A stretch of 18,243 nucleotides of DNA from SIG588 sp045654545. Its GTDB lineage: Bacteria > Bacillota > Clostridia > Oscillospirales > Acutalibacteraceae. Below the pieces are notes generated by a model that saw nothing but the letters and a program-made list of their open reading frames with translations, made no database searches and was not told the DNA's origin. Shown here one piece after another: positions 5,261 to 12,830 of the stretch; positions within the stretch are counted from its first letter, which is position 1, and each line of letters begins with the position of its first letter. The position numbers and the translations under genes are program-made. Where the stretch lies: assembly GCA_045654545.1 (NCBI GenBank), contig JAZONO010000011.1, positions 1 through 18,243 on the forward strand. Direction: 5' to 3'.

Positions 5261-5707
5261 TTACTTCTTCAGCTTCAAAAACAAGTCCACCAAGGCGGAC
5301 AAACCGATGTCCACCAGGATAATGAACACCGCCACCAACGCACACATAATGAGCGTGATGCCCGTATTCTTTACCACCGTCTTAAAGGTCGGCCAGGTGA
5401 TCTTCTTGTACTCGCCCTTCGCATCGCGCCAGAACTTGATGGCGCCGGCGCCGACTTTCTCCTGTTCACCGGTACGGCGCACCTTGGCACGACCGATAAA
5501 GAACACAATCAAACCGACGATGACCAGCAACAAACCCACGGCGAACACCACTTTACGGGTGGTGAGGTAGTTCGGGTTCACAAGATGGGCAAAATACGTC
5601 CAACCAAAGAACTCCAACTTATCCGCGATACCCTGTGCCGAGACGAGAAGAGACATGATCGCGGCGACTGCGCCGACGAACCACATAACAAATCCCCAAA
5701 AAATCAT
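5261..5707 (-). CDS. secE: Preprotein translocase subunit SecE with an N-terminal two-helix extension
   Basis: The C-terminal 60 residues are classic SecE: the amphipathic helix FWRDAKGEYKKITWPTFKTV and one transmembrane helix (about 114-137). SecE clamps the two halves of SecY in the membrane channel served by SecA, which is encoded at 9930. Gram-positive SecE is usually only about 60-80 residues; this one is 148. Two extra hydrophobic segments are seen at about 3-24 and 53-72, joined by a short loop and followed by a charged linker. ATG 5705-5707 follows AGGAGG at a usual spacing. Possible later starts exist, but the reading frame and hydrophobicity pattern favour the long form. Helix orientation is inference. 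Confidence 0.93.
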   Translation of the reverse strand: MIFWGFVMWFVGAVAAIMSLLVSAQGIADKLEFFGWTYFAHLVNPNYLTTRKVVFAVGLLLVIVGLIVFFIGRAKVRRTGEQEKVGAGAIKFWRDAKGEYKKITWPTFKTVVKNTGITLIMCALVAVFIILVDIGLSALVDLFLKLKK

Positions 5708-5734
5708 GGTTTGTTTCCTCCTGTCGTCGTTGTA

Positions 5735-5884
5735 TTACTTCGTTTCGCGATGCACCGTGTGCTTACGGCAAAAACGGCAATACTTGCTCATCTCCAAGCG
5801 ATCGGGGTCGTTCTTCTTGTTCTTCATGGTGTTGTAGTTGCGCTGCTTGCATTCGGTGCAAGCCAAAGTGATCTTCACTCGCAT
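5735..5884 (-). CDS. rpmG: 50S ribosomal protein L33, zinc-binding form
   Basis: A 49-residue L33 starting MRVKITLACTEC at ATG 5882-5884, 8 nt after GGAG. Two zinc-ligand pairs are intact (CTEC and CRFC), so this is the zinc-containing C+ paralogue rather than the cysteine-free form used under zinc shortage. The conserved NYNTMKNKKNDPDRLEM middle supports the call. An upstream in-frame extension to 6016 crosses the promoter and is not real. It is first in the operon; secE starts 27 nt later. Confidence 0.97.
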   Translation of the reverse strand: MRVKITLACTECKQRNYNTMKNKKNDPDRLEMSKYCRFCRKHTVHRETK

Positions 5885-5987
5885 TACGGCATCTCCATTC
5901 TTAATAGATTTTTTAGCCTCCCTCGAACAAGGGGGTTGCACCCGCAAAATGGGCACAAAAAATAAACCCCCATTTGAGGTAAGGCTT

Positions 5988-6016
5988 ATTATAACACAGG
6001 GAATCCCATTCGTCAA
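5988..6016 (-). promoter_or_regulatory. Promoter of rpmG-secE-nusG-rplK-rplA
   Basis: On the - strand: TTGACG (6016-6011), a 17-nt spacer and a perfect TATAAT (5993-5988). Start expected near 5981, giving a leader of about 97 nt before rpmG. Confidence 0.88.
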
Positions 6017-6055
6017 GTGTTTTTTTACATTTTTTTACGGCTTTTGCAAAAGCAC

Positions 6056-6084
6056 TTGCACAGGGGGAAAAACTGTGTTATACT
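6056..6084 (+). promoter_or_regulatory. Promoter of the DUF1934-argS operon
   Basis: TTGCAC (6056-6061), a 17-nt spacer, TATACT (6079-6084). A perfect 12-bp palindrome CTTTTGCAAAAG (6041-6052) lies immediately upstream of the -35. It is divergent from the rpmG promoter, with the two -35 boxes about 40 bp apart. Confidence 0.82.
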
Positions 6085-6132
6085 ATGCACTTGATAAATT
6101 ATTCCTTTTTATATGCGGAAGGAGGGAACGCC

Positions 6133-6549
6133 GTGGACGTGAAAATCCGCATCGTGGGCACACAGGTGTTCGACGGACAAACGGATACCGTGACACAAGA
6201 CATCGTCGGCACGCTGGCATTGCAAGGCGACACCGCGCGCCTGTGCTACACCGAGCAGGACAACGACGGCGCCAACGCCACCGTGACCGTCACGGCAACG
6301 GCAGACGGCGTGACGGTGGACCGACGAGGTGCGTTTTCCTCGCGATTGCAGATGCGTCCCGGCGCGCGGTGCCAAAGCGACTACGGCACTCCCTACGGCA
6401 CGTTTGAGGTGACCACCCTCACCCACACCTTCCGACGACGAGTGGACGAGCAAGGCGGCGAGATGTTCCTCGCCTATACCCTCACGCTCGGCGGACAAGC
6501 CATGGAAAACACGTTACACATCACGATAGAAAGGACCCATCTCTCATGA
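6133..6549 (+). CDS. DUF1934 family beta-barrel protein (YwiB-like)
   Basis: A 138-residue product from GTG 6133, chosen because GGAGGG (6121-6126) sits 6 nt ahead; the in-frame ATG at 6085 lies right at the -10 box and is excluded. The protein alternates short strands throughout. Blocks such as KIRIVGTQVFDGQ, the YGTPYGTFEVTTLTH stretch and the final AYTLTLGGQAMENTLHITI strand pair fit DUF1934, a calycin-like beta-barrel family typified by B. subtilis YwiB. Its biochemical role is unknown. Its stop overlaps the argS start by 4 nt (ATGA), so the two are translationally coupled. The same ywiB-argS pairing in other Firmicutes supports the identification. Confidence 0.85.
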   Translation: MDVKIRIVGTQVFDGQTDTVTQDIVGTLALQGDTARLCYTEQDNDGANATVTVTATADGVTVDRRGAFSSRLQMRPGARCQSDYGTPYGTFEVTTLTHTFRRRVDEQGGEMFLAYTLTLGGQAMENTLHITIERTHLS

Positions 6550-8306
6550 AAACCATTACTGCACATTTGACCGATACCGTTGCCGCCGCCTTTGCGAAGG
6601 CCGGGTATGATCCGTCGCTCGGCACCGTGACGGTGTCCGACCGCGCCGACCTGTGCCAATTCCAATGCAACGGTGCGCTTGCCGGTGCGAAACTGCACCA
6701 CAAAGCCCCTCGTGCCATTGCGGAGGACGTGGCGGCGCTGTTGCGCGAGGACACACAGTTCCGTCAGGTGGACATTGCCGGTCCCGGCTTTATTAACCTG
6801 TCGCTGACCGACGAAGCCCTGCTCGCGGCGGTGACCGCCCTCGCGGCGGACGAGCACTTGGGCGTGCCGCAGGCCGAAACCCCCGAAACGGTGGTGATCG
6901 ACTACGGCGGACCGAACGTGGCAAAACCGCTTCACATCGGTCACCTGCGTTCCGCCATCATCGGAGAAGCGCTCAAACGCCTGACCCGTGTGTGCGGTCA
7001 CACCGCCATCGGCGACGTGCATCTGGGCGACTGGGGCACCCCGATGGGCTTGGTGATCGAAGAGTTGCACGACCGTCATCCCGACTGGGCGTGCTTTAGG
7101 AAGGACTTTGATCCTGCACACGACACCGTTCCTGCGCTGGATGCCGCCTCGCTCAACGAGATCTATCCCTTCGCTTCGGCACGCAAAAAAACCGACGAGG
7201 ATTTCCGCGACCGCGCCCATCAGGCGACGTTTGAACTGCAAAACGGACGTCCCGGTTACCTCGCGCTGTGGAAAGAGATCTTAAAGGTTTCGGTGGGTGA
7301 CATCCGTGCCGCGTATGAAAAGCTGAACGTGGATTTTGAGTATTGGTACGGCGAAAGCGATGCCGACCGCTACGTGCCCGAACTGATGGATATCCTTGCC
7401 GACCGTGCGCTGTTGCGTGAAAGCGACGGTGCCGAGGTGTTGGACGTGGCGACCGAAGAGGATACCGCCCCGATGCCGCCCATCATCATCCGCAAGACCG
7501 ACGGCTCGATCACCTACGAGACCACCGACCTTGCCACCATTTTGCAACGGCAAAAGGATTTTGCGCCCGACCGTATGCTGTATCTCACCGATGCACGTCA
7601 GGGCTTGCACTTTGAGCAGGTGTTCCGCGCCGCGAAGAAAGCCGCTTTGGTGGGGGATGACGTGACGTTGGACTTCCTTGGGTTCGGCACGATGAACGGG
7701 GCGGACGGCAAGCCGTACAAAACCCGTGACGGCGGCGTGATGCAGTTGAACGACCTGCTTGCCACCGCCACCGCCGCGGCGTATGACAAACTGCGCGAAT
7801 CCTCCTATCTGAACGAGTCGGACGAAGCGGAAAAGCAACAGCTCGCGCAGAAGGTGGGTATTGCCGCGGTGAAATTCGGCGATCTGCAAAACAACCCTGC
7901 GCGTGACTACGTGTTTGATCTGGATAAGTTCTTGGCATTTGAGGGCAAAACGGGTACCTATCTGCTCTATACCGTTACCCGTATCAACTCGGTGCTGAAA
8001 AAGGCGACCGCCACCGAGGGCGGCATTTGCGGCATCTACTCCGACACCGAGCGCGATATCGTGCTGAAACTGTTGTTGTCGGGCGAGGTGTTTCGCCGTG
8101 CGCTTACGGAAAAAGCCCCGAGTTTCCTGTGTGACAACGCGTATCAACTCGCCTCGCTGTTCTCGAAGTTCTATCACGACAACCATGTGTTAGGCGAAGA
8201 GGATGCCGAAAAGAAACAGTCGTGGCTGTGGCTGATGACCTTGGTGCGCCGCATGCTGTTGCTGCATCTGGACACCCTCGCTATTGATGCCGTGGAAAAC
8301 ATGTGA
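6546..8306 (+). CDS. argS: Arginyl-tRNA synthetase
   Basis: A 586-residue class I synthetase of normal bacterial length that charges tRNA-Arg with arginine using ATP. The N-terminal Add1 domain (about 1-105, with DIAGPGFINLSL) leads into the catalytic Rossmann fold with the perfect HIGH motif at about 130-133 in VAKPLHIGHLRSAIIGEAL. The KMSKS equivalent is the family's degenerate form, PYKTRDGGVM, about 390-398. The C-terminal half is the DALR anticodon-binding domain, ending in a helical region with LVRRMLLLHLDTLAI. ATG 6546 overlaps the upstream stop. A terminator follows 14 nt after the stop. All key motifs look intact. Confidence 0.97.
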   Translation: MKTITAHLTDTVAAAFAKAGYDPSLGTVTVSDRADLCQFQCNGALAGAKLHHKAPRAIAEDVAALLREDTQFRQVDIAGPGFINLSLTDEALLAAVTALAADEHLGVPQAETPETVVIDYGGPNVAKPLHIGHLRSAIIGEALKRLTRVCGHTAIGDVHLGDWGTPMGLVIEELHDRHPDWACFRKDFDPAHDTVPALDAASLNEIYPFASARKKTDEDFRDRAHQATFELQNGRPGYLALWKEILKVSVGDIRAAYEKLNVDFEYWYGESDADRYVPELMDILADRALLRESDGAEVLDVATEEDTAPMPPIIIRKTDGSITYETTDLATILQRQKDFAPDRMLYLTDARQGLHFEQVFRAAKKAALVGDDVTLDFLGFGTMNGADGKPYKTRDGGVMQLNDLLATATAAAYDKLRESSYLNESDEAEKQQLAQKVGIAAVKFGDLQNNPARDYVFDLDKFLAFEGKTGTYLLYTVTRINSVLKKATATEGGICGIYSDTERDIVLKLLLSGEVFRRALTEKAPSFLCDNAYQLASLFSKFYHDNHVLGEEDAEKKQSWLWLMTLVRRMLLLHLDTLAIDAVENM

Positions 8307-8319
8307 TAAGGTATATAGT

Positions 8320-8352
8320 AAAGATGCCCTCGGCGTTGCCGAGGGCATCTTT
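8320..8352. terminator. Bidirectional terminator between argS and the isomerase gene
   Basis: A perfect 15-bp GC-rich stem (8320-8334 with 8338-8352) and 3-nt loop, followed on the + strand by TTTGTGTTTTT. It serves the convergent genes argS (+) and the isomerase-like gene (-), whose stop is at 8363. Confidence 0.88.
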
Positions 8353-8362
8353 GTGTTTTTCG

Positions 8363-9328
8363 TCACACCCACCACATAGCGGCAGGATCTTCGGTGATGA
8401 GGATATCTTTGAGGAAGGAGATGGCTTTTTCAAGCCCTTCCTGCGGGCTCATCAAGCCGTCCTCATGCTCGATGCTGACCGCCCCCTCATAGCCGATGAT
8501 CGCGAGGGTGGAGATCAGATCTTTCCACGTTTTGGTTTCGGTGCCGTAGCCCACCGTGCGGAACACCCAACTGCGTGCCGACAGATCGCCGTACGAGCCG
8601 GTATCCAACACGCCGTTTTGCGCCACGTTATATTTATCCACGCGCGTATCCTTGGCGTGGAAGTGATACACCGCACCGCGCAGAGATTTGAGCGCCGCCA
8701 CGGGATCCATCCCCTGCCAGATCAAGTGGCTGGGATCGAAGTTCGCACCGATCATATCGCCCACCGCTTCACGCAGGCGCAACAGGGTGGCCGGGTTATA
8801 CACGCAGAAACCGGGGTGCAACTCCAACGCGATCTTCTTCACATCATAGGACGCGGCAATCTTCACCGCCTCTTTCCAATAGGGGATCAGCACTTCGTTC
8901 CACTGCCAATCCAAAATCTTGCCGTAATCCTCCGGCCAACTGCAGGTGACCCAGTTGGGATACTTCGAACCCTCGCTGTCGCCGGGGCAACCCGAGAAGG
9001 TGACGATGGTGTCCACGCCCAACTTCTGTGCCAACCGACAGGTCTGCACAAACACCGCGTGATCCGCCGCCGCGCGATCCTTGTTCGGATGCACGGGGTT
9101 GCCGTGGCAAGAAAGCGCCGCCACCGTCAACTCGTTCTTGGCGAGTTGGGCTTTCAACTCCGCAACCTTGCTCTCGTCGCCGAGCAACACGTCGGGGTTG
9201 CAGTGATTGTGGTTGGTATAGCCACCCGTGCCGAGTTCCACGCACTGCACGCCCAAGCCGTGCAGATACTCAAATGCCTGCTCTGCCGCAATCCCCTGCA
9301 GCGGAACGGTCAATACTCCCAGTTTCAT
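8363..9328 (-). CDS. Sugar phosphate isomerase/epimerase family protein (xylose isomerase-like TIM barrel)
   Basis: A 321-residue soluble enzyme of the AP-endonuclease-2/xylose isomerase-like superfamily. The start is ATG 9326-9328 (MKLGVLTVPLQG) because AGGAGG lies 8 nt ahead; the longer frame begins inside the preceding gene remnant. The expected metal ligands are present in order: Glu169 in KKIALELHPGF, Asp198 and His201 in GANFDPSHLIW, His224 in VYHFHAKDT and Glu287 in AVSIEHEDG. Relatives isomerise or epimerise sugars, inositol derivatives or keto-acids. The exact substrate cannot be told; IolE- or IolI-like activity and uncharacterised gut sugar catabolism are both possible. It follows a glycoside hydrolase remnant by 13 nt, suggesting a carbohydrate-use operon whose upstream gene and probably promoter are gone, so its present expression is uncertain. 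Confidence 0.88.
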   Translation of the reverse strand: MKLGVLTVPLQGIAAEQAFEYLHGLGVQCVELGTGGYTNHNHCNPDVLLGDESKVAELKAQLAKNELTVAALSCHGNPVHPNKDRAAADHAVFVQTCRLAQKLGVDTIVTFSGCPGDSEGSKYPNWVTCSWPEDYGKILDWQWNEVLIPYWKEAVKIAASYDVKKIALELHPGFCVYNPATLLRLREAVGDMIGANFDPSHLIWQGMDPVAALKSLRGAVYHFHAKDTRVDKYNVAQNGVLDTGSYGDLSARSWVFRTVGYGTETKTWKDLISTLAIIGYEGAVSIEHEDGLMSPQEGLEKAISFLKDILITEDPAAMWWV

Positions 9329-9341
9329 GTTGCTTTCCTCC

Positions 9342-9740
9342 TTATTTTTGCAGGATGATATCATCCAAATATGCCTTAAAGAATGCTTCGCCTGCGGCGT
9401 CGTAGGTCACCGCCACCGCCGTGACCGTGCGCCCGTAAAGCGTATCGGAAATCGAGAAGGTCTGCTTGACAAAACCTGCCCCCTCTTTGTACACCCCTTT
9501 CGGTTGTGACAGGTAACAACGCCGTTTTGGAAATTGCTCCACGTAAAACCGGCGTGCAACACGGGTTGATATTCTTGCCCACTTTTTTGGATATATGCAA
9601 GGTCGCGCGCCAAATGATCGCTCATCCACGCATCCGGCGTTTCGGGGCGGTAACGACCGGGTGTCCACGGCGAAATCATATCCAGCACCGCATACACCGC
9701 GGCATAGCGCCCCGTTTCCTCCACCTCGTCGGCAGGGGGA
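9342..9740 (-). pseudogene. Truncated, frameshifted glycoside hydrolase (GH71/GH99-like)
   Basis: Two adjacent - strand frames carry pieces of one protein. From about 9733 to 9521 a frame encodes a segment with DMISPWTPGRYRPETPDAW and, after a helix (DHLARDLAYIQKSG), YQPVLHAGFTWSNF. These match the D-x-I-x-P-W-T-x-G-R-Y and Y-x-P-V-x-x-P-G-F-S-W-x-N patterns of GH71/GH99-like alpha-glycan hydrolases. From about 9512 to the TAA at 9342-9344 a second frame encodes a beta-rich carbohydrate-binding-like end: GFVKQTFSISDTLYGRTV and later AFFKAYLDDIIL. The frame changes at about 9512-9521. The middle of the protein appears deleted, and the N-terminal region beyond 9740 is absent. No start or ribosome binding site exists for either piece. 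The stop overlaps the ribosome binding site of the isomerase gene, so the two formed an operon. Family identification is from remembered motifs. Confidence 0.6.
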
Positions 9741-9865
9741 GACCGCCGCCTTTTTTCAAGCCCTTTTTGGCGTTCGGTGTCACCTTGGCACTTCTCACGA
9801 AAAACGGTGTGTAATTTTAGCGAATAAAGCAAATGAAAACATTGTGTAAAAACTGCCTGCGGCGG

Positions 9866-9894
9866 TTGCCATTTGCAAAAAAACGTGATATACT
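9866..9894 (+). promoter_or_regulatory. Promoter of secA
   Basis: TTGCCA (9866-9871), a 17-nt spacer and TATACT (9889-9894). A second TATACT at 9901-9906 has no well-spaced -35. The leader would be only about 30 nt. Confidence 0.75.
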
Positions 9895-9929
9895 TATCGG
9901 TATACTATATATAAGGGGATTTCCGTATC

Positions 9930-12671
9930 ATGGGACTGTTGAAAGCCTTGTTCGGCGATTACAGCAAGCGTGAGTTGAAACGCATTCAACCGCTGTGCGA
10001 TAAAGTGTTGGCGTTGGAGACCACCTACCGCGCCATGAGTGAAGAGGAGTTGCGCGGTCAGACGGCGGTGCTGAAAGCCCGTTTGGCGGCAGGCGAAACC
10101 ACCGATGACATTCTGCCCGAAGCGTTTGCCACCTGCCGCGAAGCCTCCACCCGTGTGCTGGGGATGACCCACTTCCCCGTGCAGATCATCGGCGGTATTG
10201 TGTTGCATCAAGGGCGCATTGCCGAAATGAAAACAGGTGAAGGCAAAACGCTGGTTGCCACCCTGCCTGCCTATTTGAACGCCCTCACGGGGCACGGTGT
10301 GCACATCGTCACGGTGAACGAATATCTGGCGCGCCGCGACAGCGAATGGATGGGCAAGGTGTATCGCTATCTCGGTCTTACGGTGGGGTTGGTGCAACAC
10401 GACCTGCCCAACGATGCGCGCAAAGCGGCATACGAAGCCGATATCACCTACGGTACCAACAACGAGTTGGGTTTTGATTACCTGCGCGACAACATGGTGA
10501 TTTATAAAGACCGCAAGGTGCAACGCGGACACGCGTTTGCCATCGTGGACGAAGTGGACTCGATCTTGATCGACGAAGCGCGTACCCCTCTCATCATTTC
10601 GGGGCAGGGGGACAAATCCACCGATTTGTATAACCGCGCGGACGAATTTGCCAAGCGGCTCCGCGCCTTCCGCATTAAGGAAATGGATGCCAAGGAAAAC
10701 CAAGACGTGGTGGACGGCGACTACATTGTGGATGAAAAGGCGCGCACCGCCACCCTCACTCAAGCCGGTGTGAAGAAAGCGGAGACCCATTTCGGGGTGG
10801 AAAACCTGATGGATCCCGACAACGGCACCCTGCTTCACCATATCAACCAAGCCATTAAGGCACGCGGTGTGATGCAACGCGACGTGGATTATGTGGTGAA
10901 GGACGATCAGGTCATCATCGTGGACGAATTCACGGGACGTTTGATGATCGGCCGCCGCTACAACGAAGGGTTGCACCAGGCGATCGAAGCCAAAGAAAAC
11001 GTGAAGGTGGAACGGGAAAGCAAGACCCTCGCCACCATCACCTTCCAAAATTTCTTCCGTCTGTATCGCAAACTGTCGGGTATGACGGGTACGGCGATGA
11101 CCGAAGAGACCGAATTTCAACAGATCTACCGCCTGGACGTGGTGTCCATTCCCACCAACCGTCCCATGATCCGCGAAGATCTGGGGGATCAGGTGTACAA
11201 AACCGAGTTGGCGAAGTTCCGCGCCGTCATCCGCGAAATCGAGGAACGCCATGCCAAAAAGCAACCCGTGCTGGTGGGCACGGTGTCGATTGAAAAATCC
11301 GAAGTGCTGTCCAAAATGCTCAAAGCACGCGGCATTCCGCACGAAGTGCTCAATGCGAAACAGCACGAGCGTGAAGCGGAGATTGTGGCGCAAGCCGGTA
11401 AGATCGGTGCGGTCACCATCGCCACCAACATGGCCGGACGCGGCACCGACATTATGCTCGGCGGTAATGCGGAATTTTTGGCAAAATCCGAAATGCGCCG
11501 CATGGGCACGCCCGAAGAATTGATTGTGGAATCCACCGGTTACGGCGAAACAGACAACGAGGAAATCCTGGAAGCGCGCCGTTTGTATGCCGAGCTGGAG
11601 GCGAAACACAAAGCCGCCATTAAACCCGAAGCCGATGCGGTGCGCGCGGCAGGCGGTTTGTGCATTCTTGGCACCGAGCGCCACGAATCGCGCCGTATCG
11701 ATAACCAGTTGCGTGGTCGTGCCGGTCGTCAAGGCGACCCCGGCACCTCCCGTTTCTTCCTTTCGTTGGAGGATGACTTGATGCGTCTGTTTGCAGGTGA
11801 TCGCATCACGGCGTTGATGGATGTGTTGCGCGTGGACGAGGACACCCCCATTGAAAACGCGATGCTCACCCGTACCATCGAAAGCGCACAACAGCGCGTG
11901 GAGGAACGCAACTTCGGTATCCGCCGCGACGTGTTGCAATATGACGACGTGATGAACCGCCAGCGCGAGATCATCTATTCCCAGCGCGATCAGGTGCTGG
12001 ACGGCGACGATCTGGGCGAAAAGATCCGCAATATGATCCGCGAATCCATCGAAAGTCAGGTGGCACAGTACACCGCCGGCGAGGAACGCGAGGAGTGGAA
12101 CCTGAACGGTCTGCGCGAATATTATCACGGATGGCTCGCCCGTGCGGAGGATTTCCGTTTCACCGCACAGGAATTGGAAGATTTGGAACGCGAGACGCTT
12201 ACCGCACCGCTGCTCGAACGTGCCGACAAGATCTATGCGGCGAAGGAAGAACAGTACGGCGAAGGGATGATGCGCGAGTTGGAACGCGTGGTGCTGCTCC
12301 GCAACGTGGACCGCTACTGGATGGATCACATCGACAATATGGACGAGTTGCGCCGCGGCATTCACCTGCGTGCCTACGGTCAGCACGATCCCGTCACCGC
12401 CTACCGCTTGGAAGGCTTTGATATGTTCGATCAGATGATCGCCTCCATCCGCGAGGACACGGCGCGCGGCGTGTTGCTGGCGCAGATCCGCACCCACGAA
12501 GAGCCCAAGCGTGAGCAGGTGGCCAAAGCCACCGGCACGTCGGGGGACGGCACGGCGCAAAACCGTACCGTGCGCAAAACCGCCAATCAAAAGATTGGGC
12601 GCAACGACCCGTGCCCCTGCGGAAGCGGCAAGAAATACAAAAAATGCTGCGGCGCAGGAAAAGAGGAGTAA
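9930..12671 (+). CDS. secA: Preprotein translocase ATPase SecA
   Basis: A 913-residue motor that pushes unfolded secretory proteins through SecYEG; its partner SecE is encoded at 5261. Seen in order: Walker A MKTGEGKTLVA (about 100-110), the DEAD-like box DEVD (207-210) in VDEVDSILIDEARTPLIISG, the preprotein cross-linking region (about 220-370), the second motor domain with LVGTVSIEKSE, TNMAGRGTDIMLGG and QLRGRAGRQGDPG, then the helical scaffold/wing. The C-terminus has a zinc-binding SEC-C tail (CPC, 8 residues, CC) that in other bacteria contacts SecB, lipid or ribosomes. ATG 9930 lies about 10 nt after AAGGGGA. Length and tail show a canonical SecA1 rather than an accessory SecA2. A strong terminator follows immediately. 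Confidence 0.98.
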   Translation: MGLLKALFGDYSKRELKRIQPLCDKVLALETTYRAMSEEELRGQTAVLKARLAAGETTDDILPEAFATCREASTRVLGMTHFPVQIIGGIVLHQGRIAEMKTGEGKTLVATLPAYLNALTGHGVHIVTVNEYLARRDSEWMGKVYRYLGLTVGLVQHDLPNDARKAAYEADITYGTNNELGFDYLRDNMVIYKDRKVQRGHAFAIVDEVDSILIDEARTPLIISGQGDKSTDLYNRADEFAKRLRAFRIKEMDAKENQDVVDGDYIVDEKARTATLTQAGVKKAETHFGVENLMDPDNGTLLHHINQAIKARGVMQRDVDYVVKDDQVIIVDEFTGRLMIGRRYNEGLHQAIEAKENVKVERESKTLATITFQNFFRLYRKLSGMTGTAMTEETEFQQIYRLDVVSIPTNRPMIREDLGDQVYKTELAKFRAVIREIEERHAKKQPVLVGTVSIEKSEVLSKMLKARGIPHEVLNAKQHEREAEIVAQAGKIGAVTIATNMAGRGTDIMLGGNAEFLAKSEMRRMGTPEELIVESTGYGETDNEEILEARRLYAELEAKHKAAIKPEADAVRAAGGLCILGTERHESRRIDNQLRGRAGRQGDPGTSRFFLSLEDDLMRLFAGDRITALMDVLRVDEDTPIENAMLTRTIESAQQRVEERNFGIRRDVLQYDDVMNRQREIIYSQRDQVLDGDDLGEKIRNMIRESIESQVAQYTAGEEREEWNLNGLREYYHGWLARAEDFRFTAQELEDLERETLTAPLLERADKIYAAKEEQYGEGMMRELERVVLLRNVDRYWMDHIDNMDELRRGIHLRAYGQHDPVTAYRLEGFDMFDQMIASIREDTARGVLLAQIRTHEEPKREQVAKATGTSGDGTAQNRTVRKTANQKIGRNDPCPCGSGKKYKKCCGAGKEE

Positions 12672-12673
12672 GG

Positions 12674-12704
12674 AAAACAGCAGCCACCGTACGGCTGCTG
12701 TTTT
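12674..12704 (+). terminator. Terminator of secA
   Basis: A perfect 12-bp stem (12674-12685 with 12693-12704), 7-nt loop and T6 run (12701-12706), starting 2 nt after the secA stop. Confidence 0.92.
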
Positions 12705-12754
12705 TTGCCCAAATCCGCCGCGCAAAAATTGTGCAACTTTTTGTGCAAAACCCA

Positions 12755-12783
12755 TTGACTTTGCGGGCGGTAAAGGCTATTTT
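12755..12783 (+). promoter_or_regulatory. Probable promoter of the ABC exporter gene
   Basis: TTGACT (12755-12760), a 17-nt spacer, TATTTT (12778-12783, four of six consensus bases). Two direct copies of TTGTGCAA (12729-12736 and 12741-12748), 12 bp apart, sit just upstream of the -35 and could be a regulator site. Confidence 0.55.
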
Positions 12784-12830
12784 AAGGGTGACCGCTGAAA
12801 CTGTCTGTTCCCCGAGGGAGGTTGTTTTCC

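Noticed and set aside
5885..6016. N-terminal extension of L33
   Set aside because: It crosses the rpmG leader and -10 box; L33 with its normal length starts at 5884.
9407..9832. The 141-codon - strand frame at 9407-9832 as an intact gene
   Set aside because: Only its middle (about 9521-9733) is protein-like; both ends are Arg/Lys-rich nonsense, as expected for a frameshifted pseudogene.
9894..12755. A 953-codon open frame on the - strand opposite secA
   Set aside because: It mirrors secA through the skewed GC-rich third positions; it has no ribosome binding site and low-complexity His/Phe-rich composition, while the + strand has a complete SecA.
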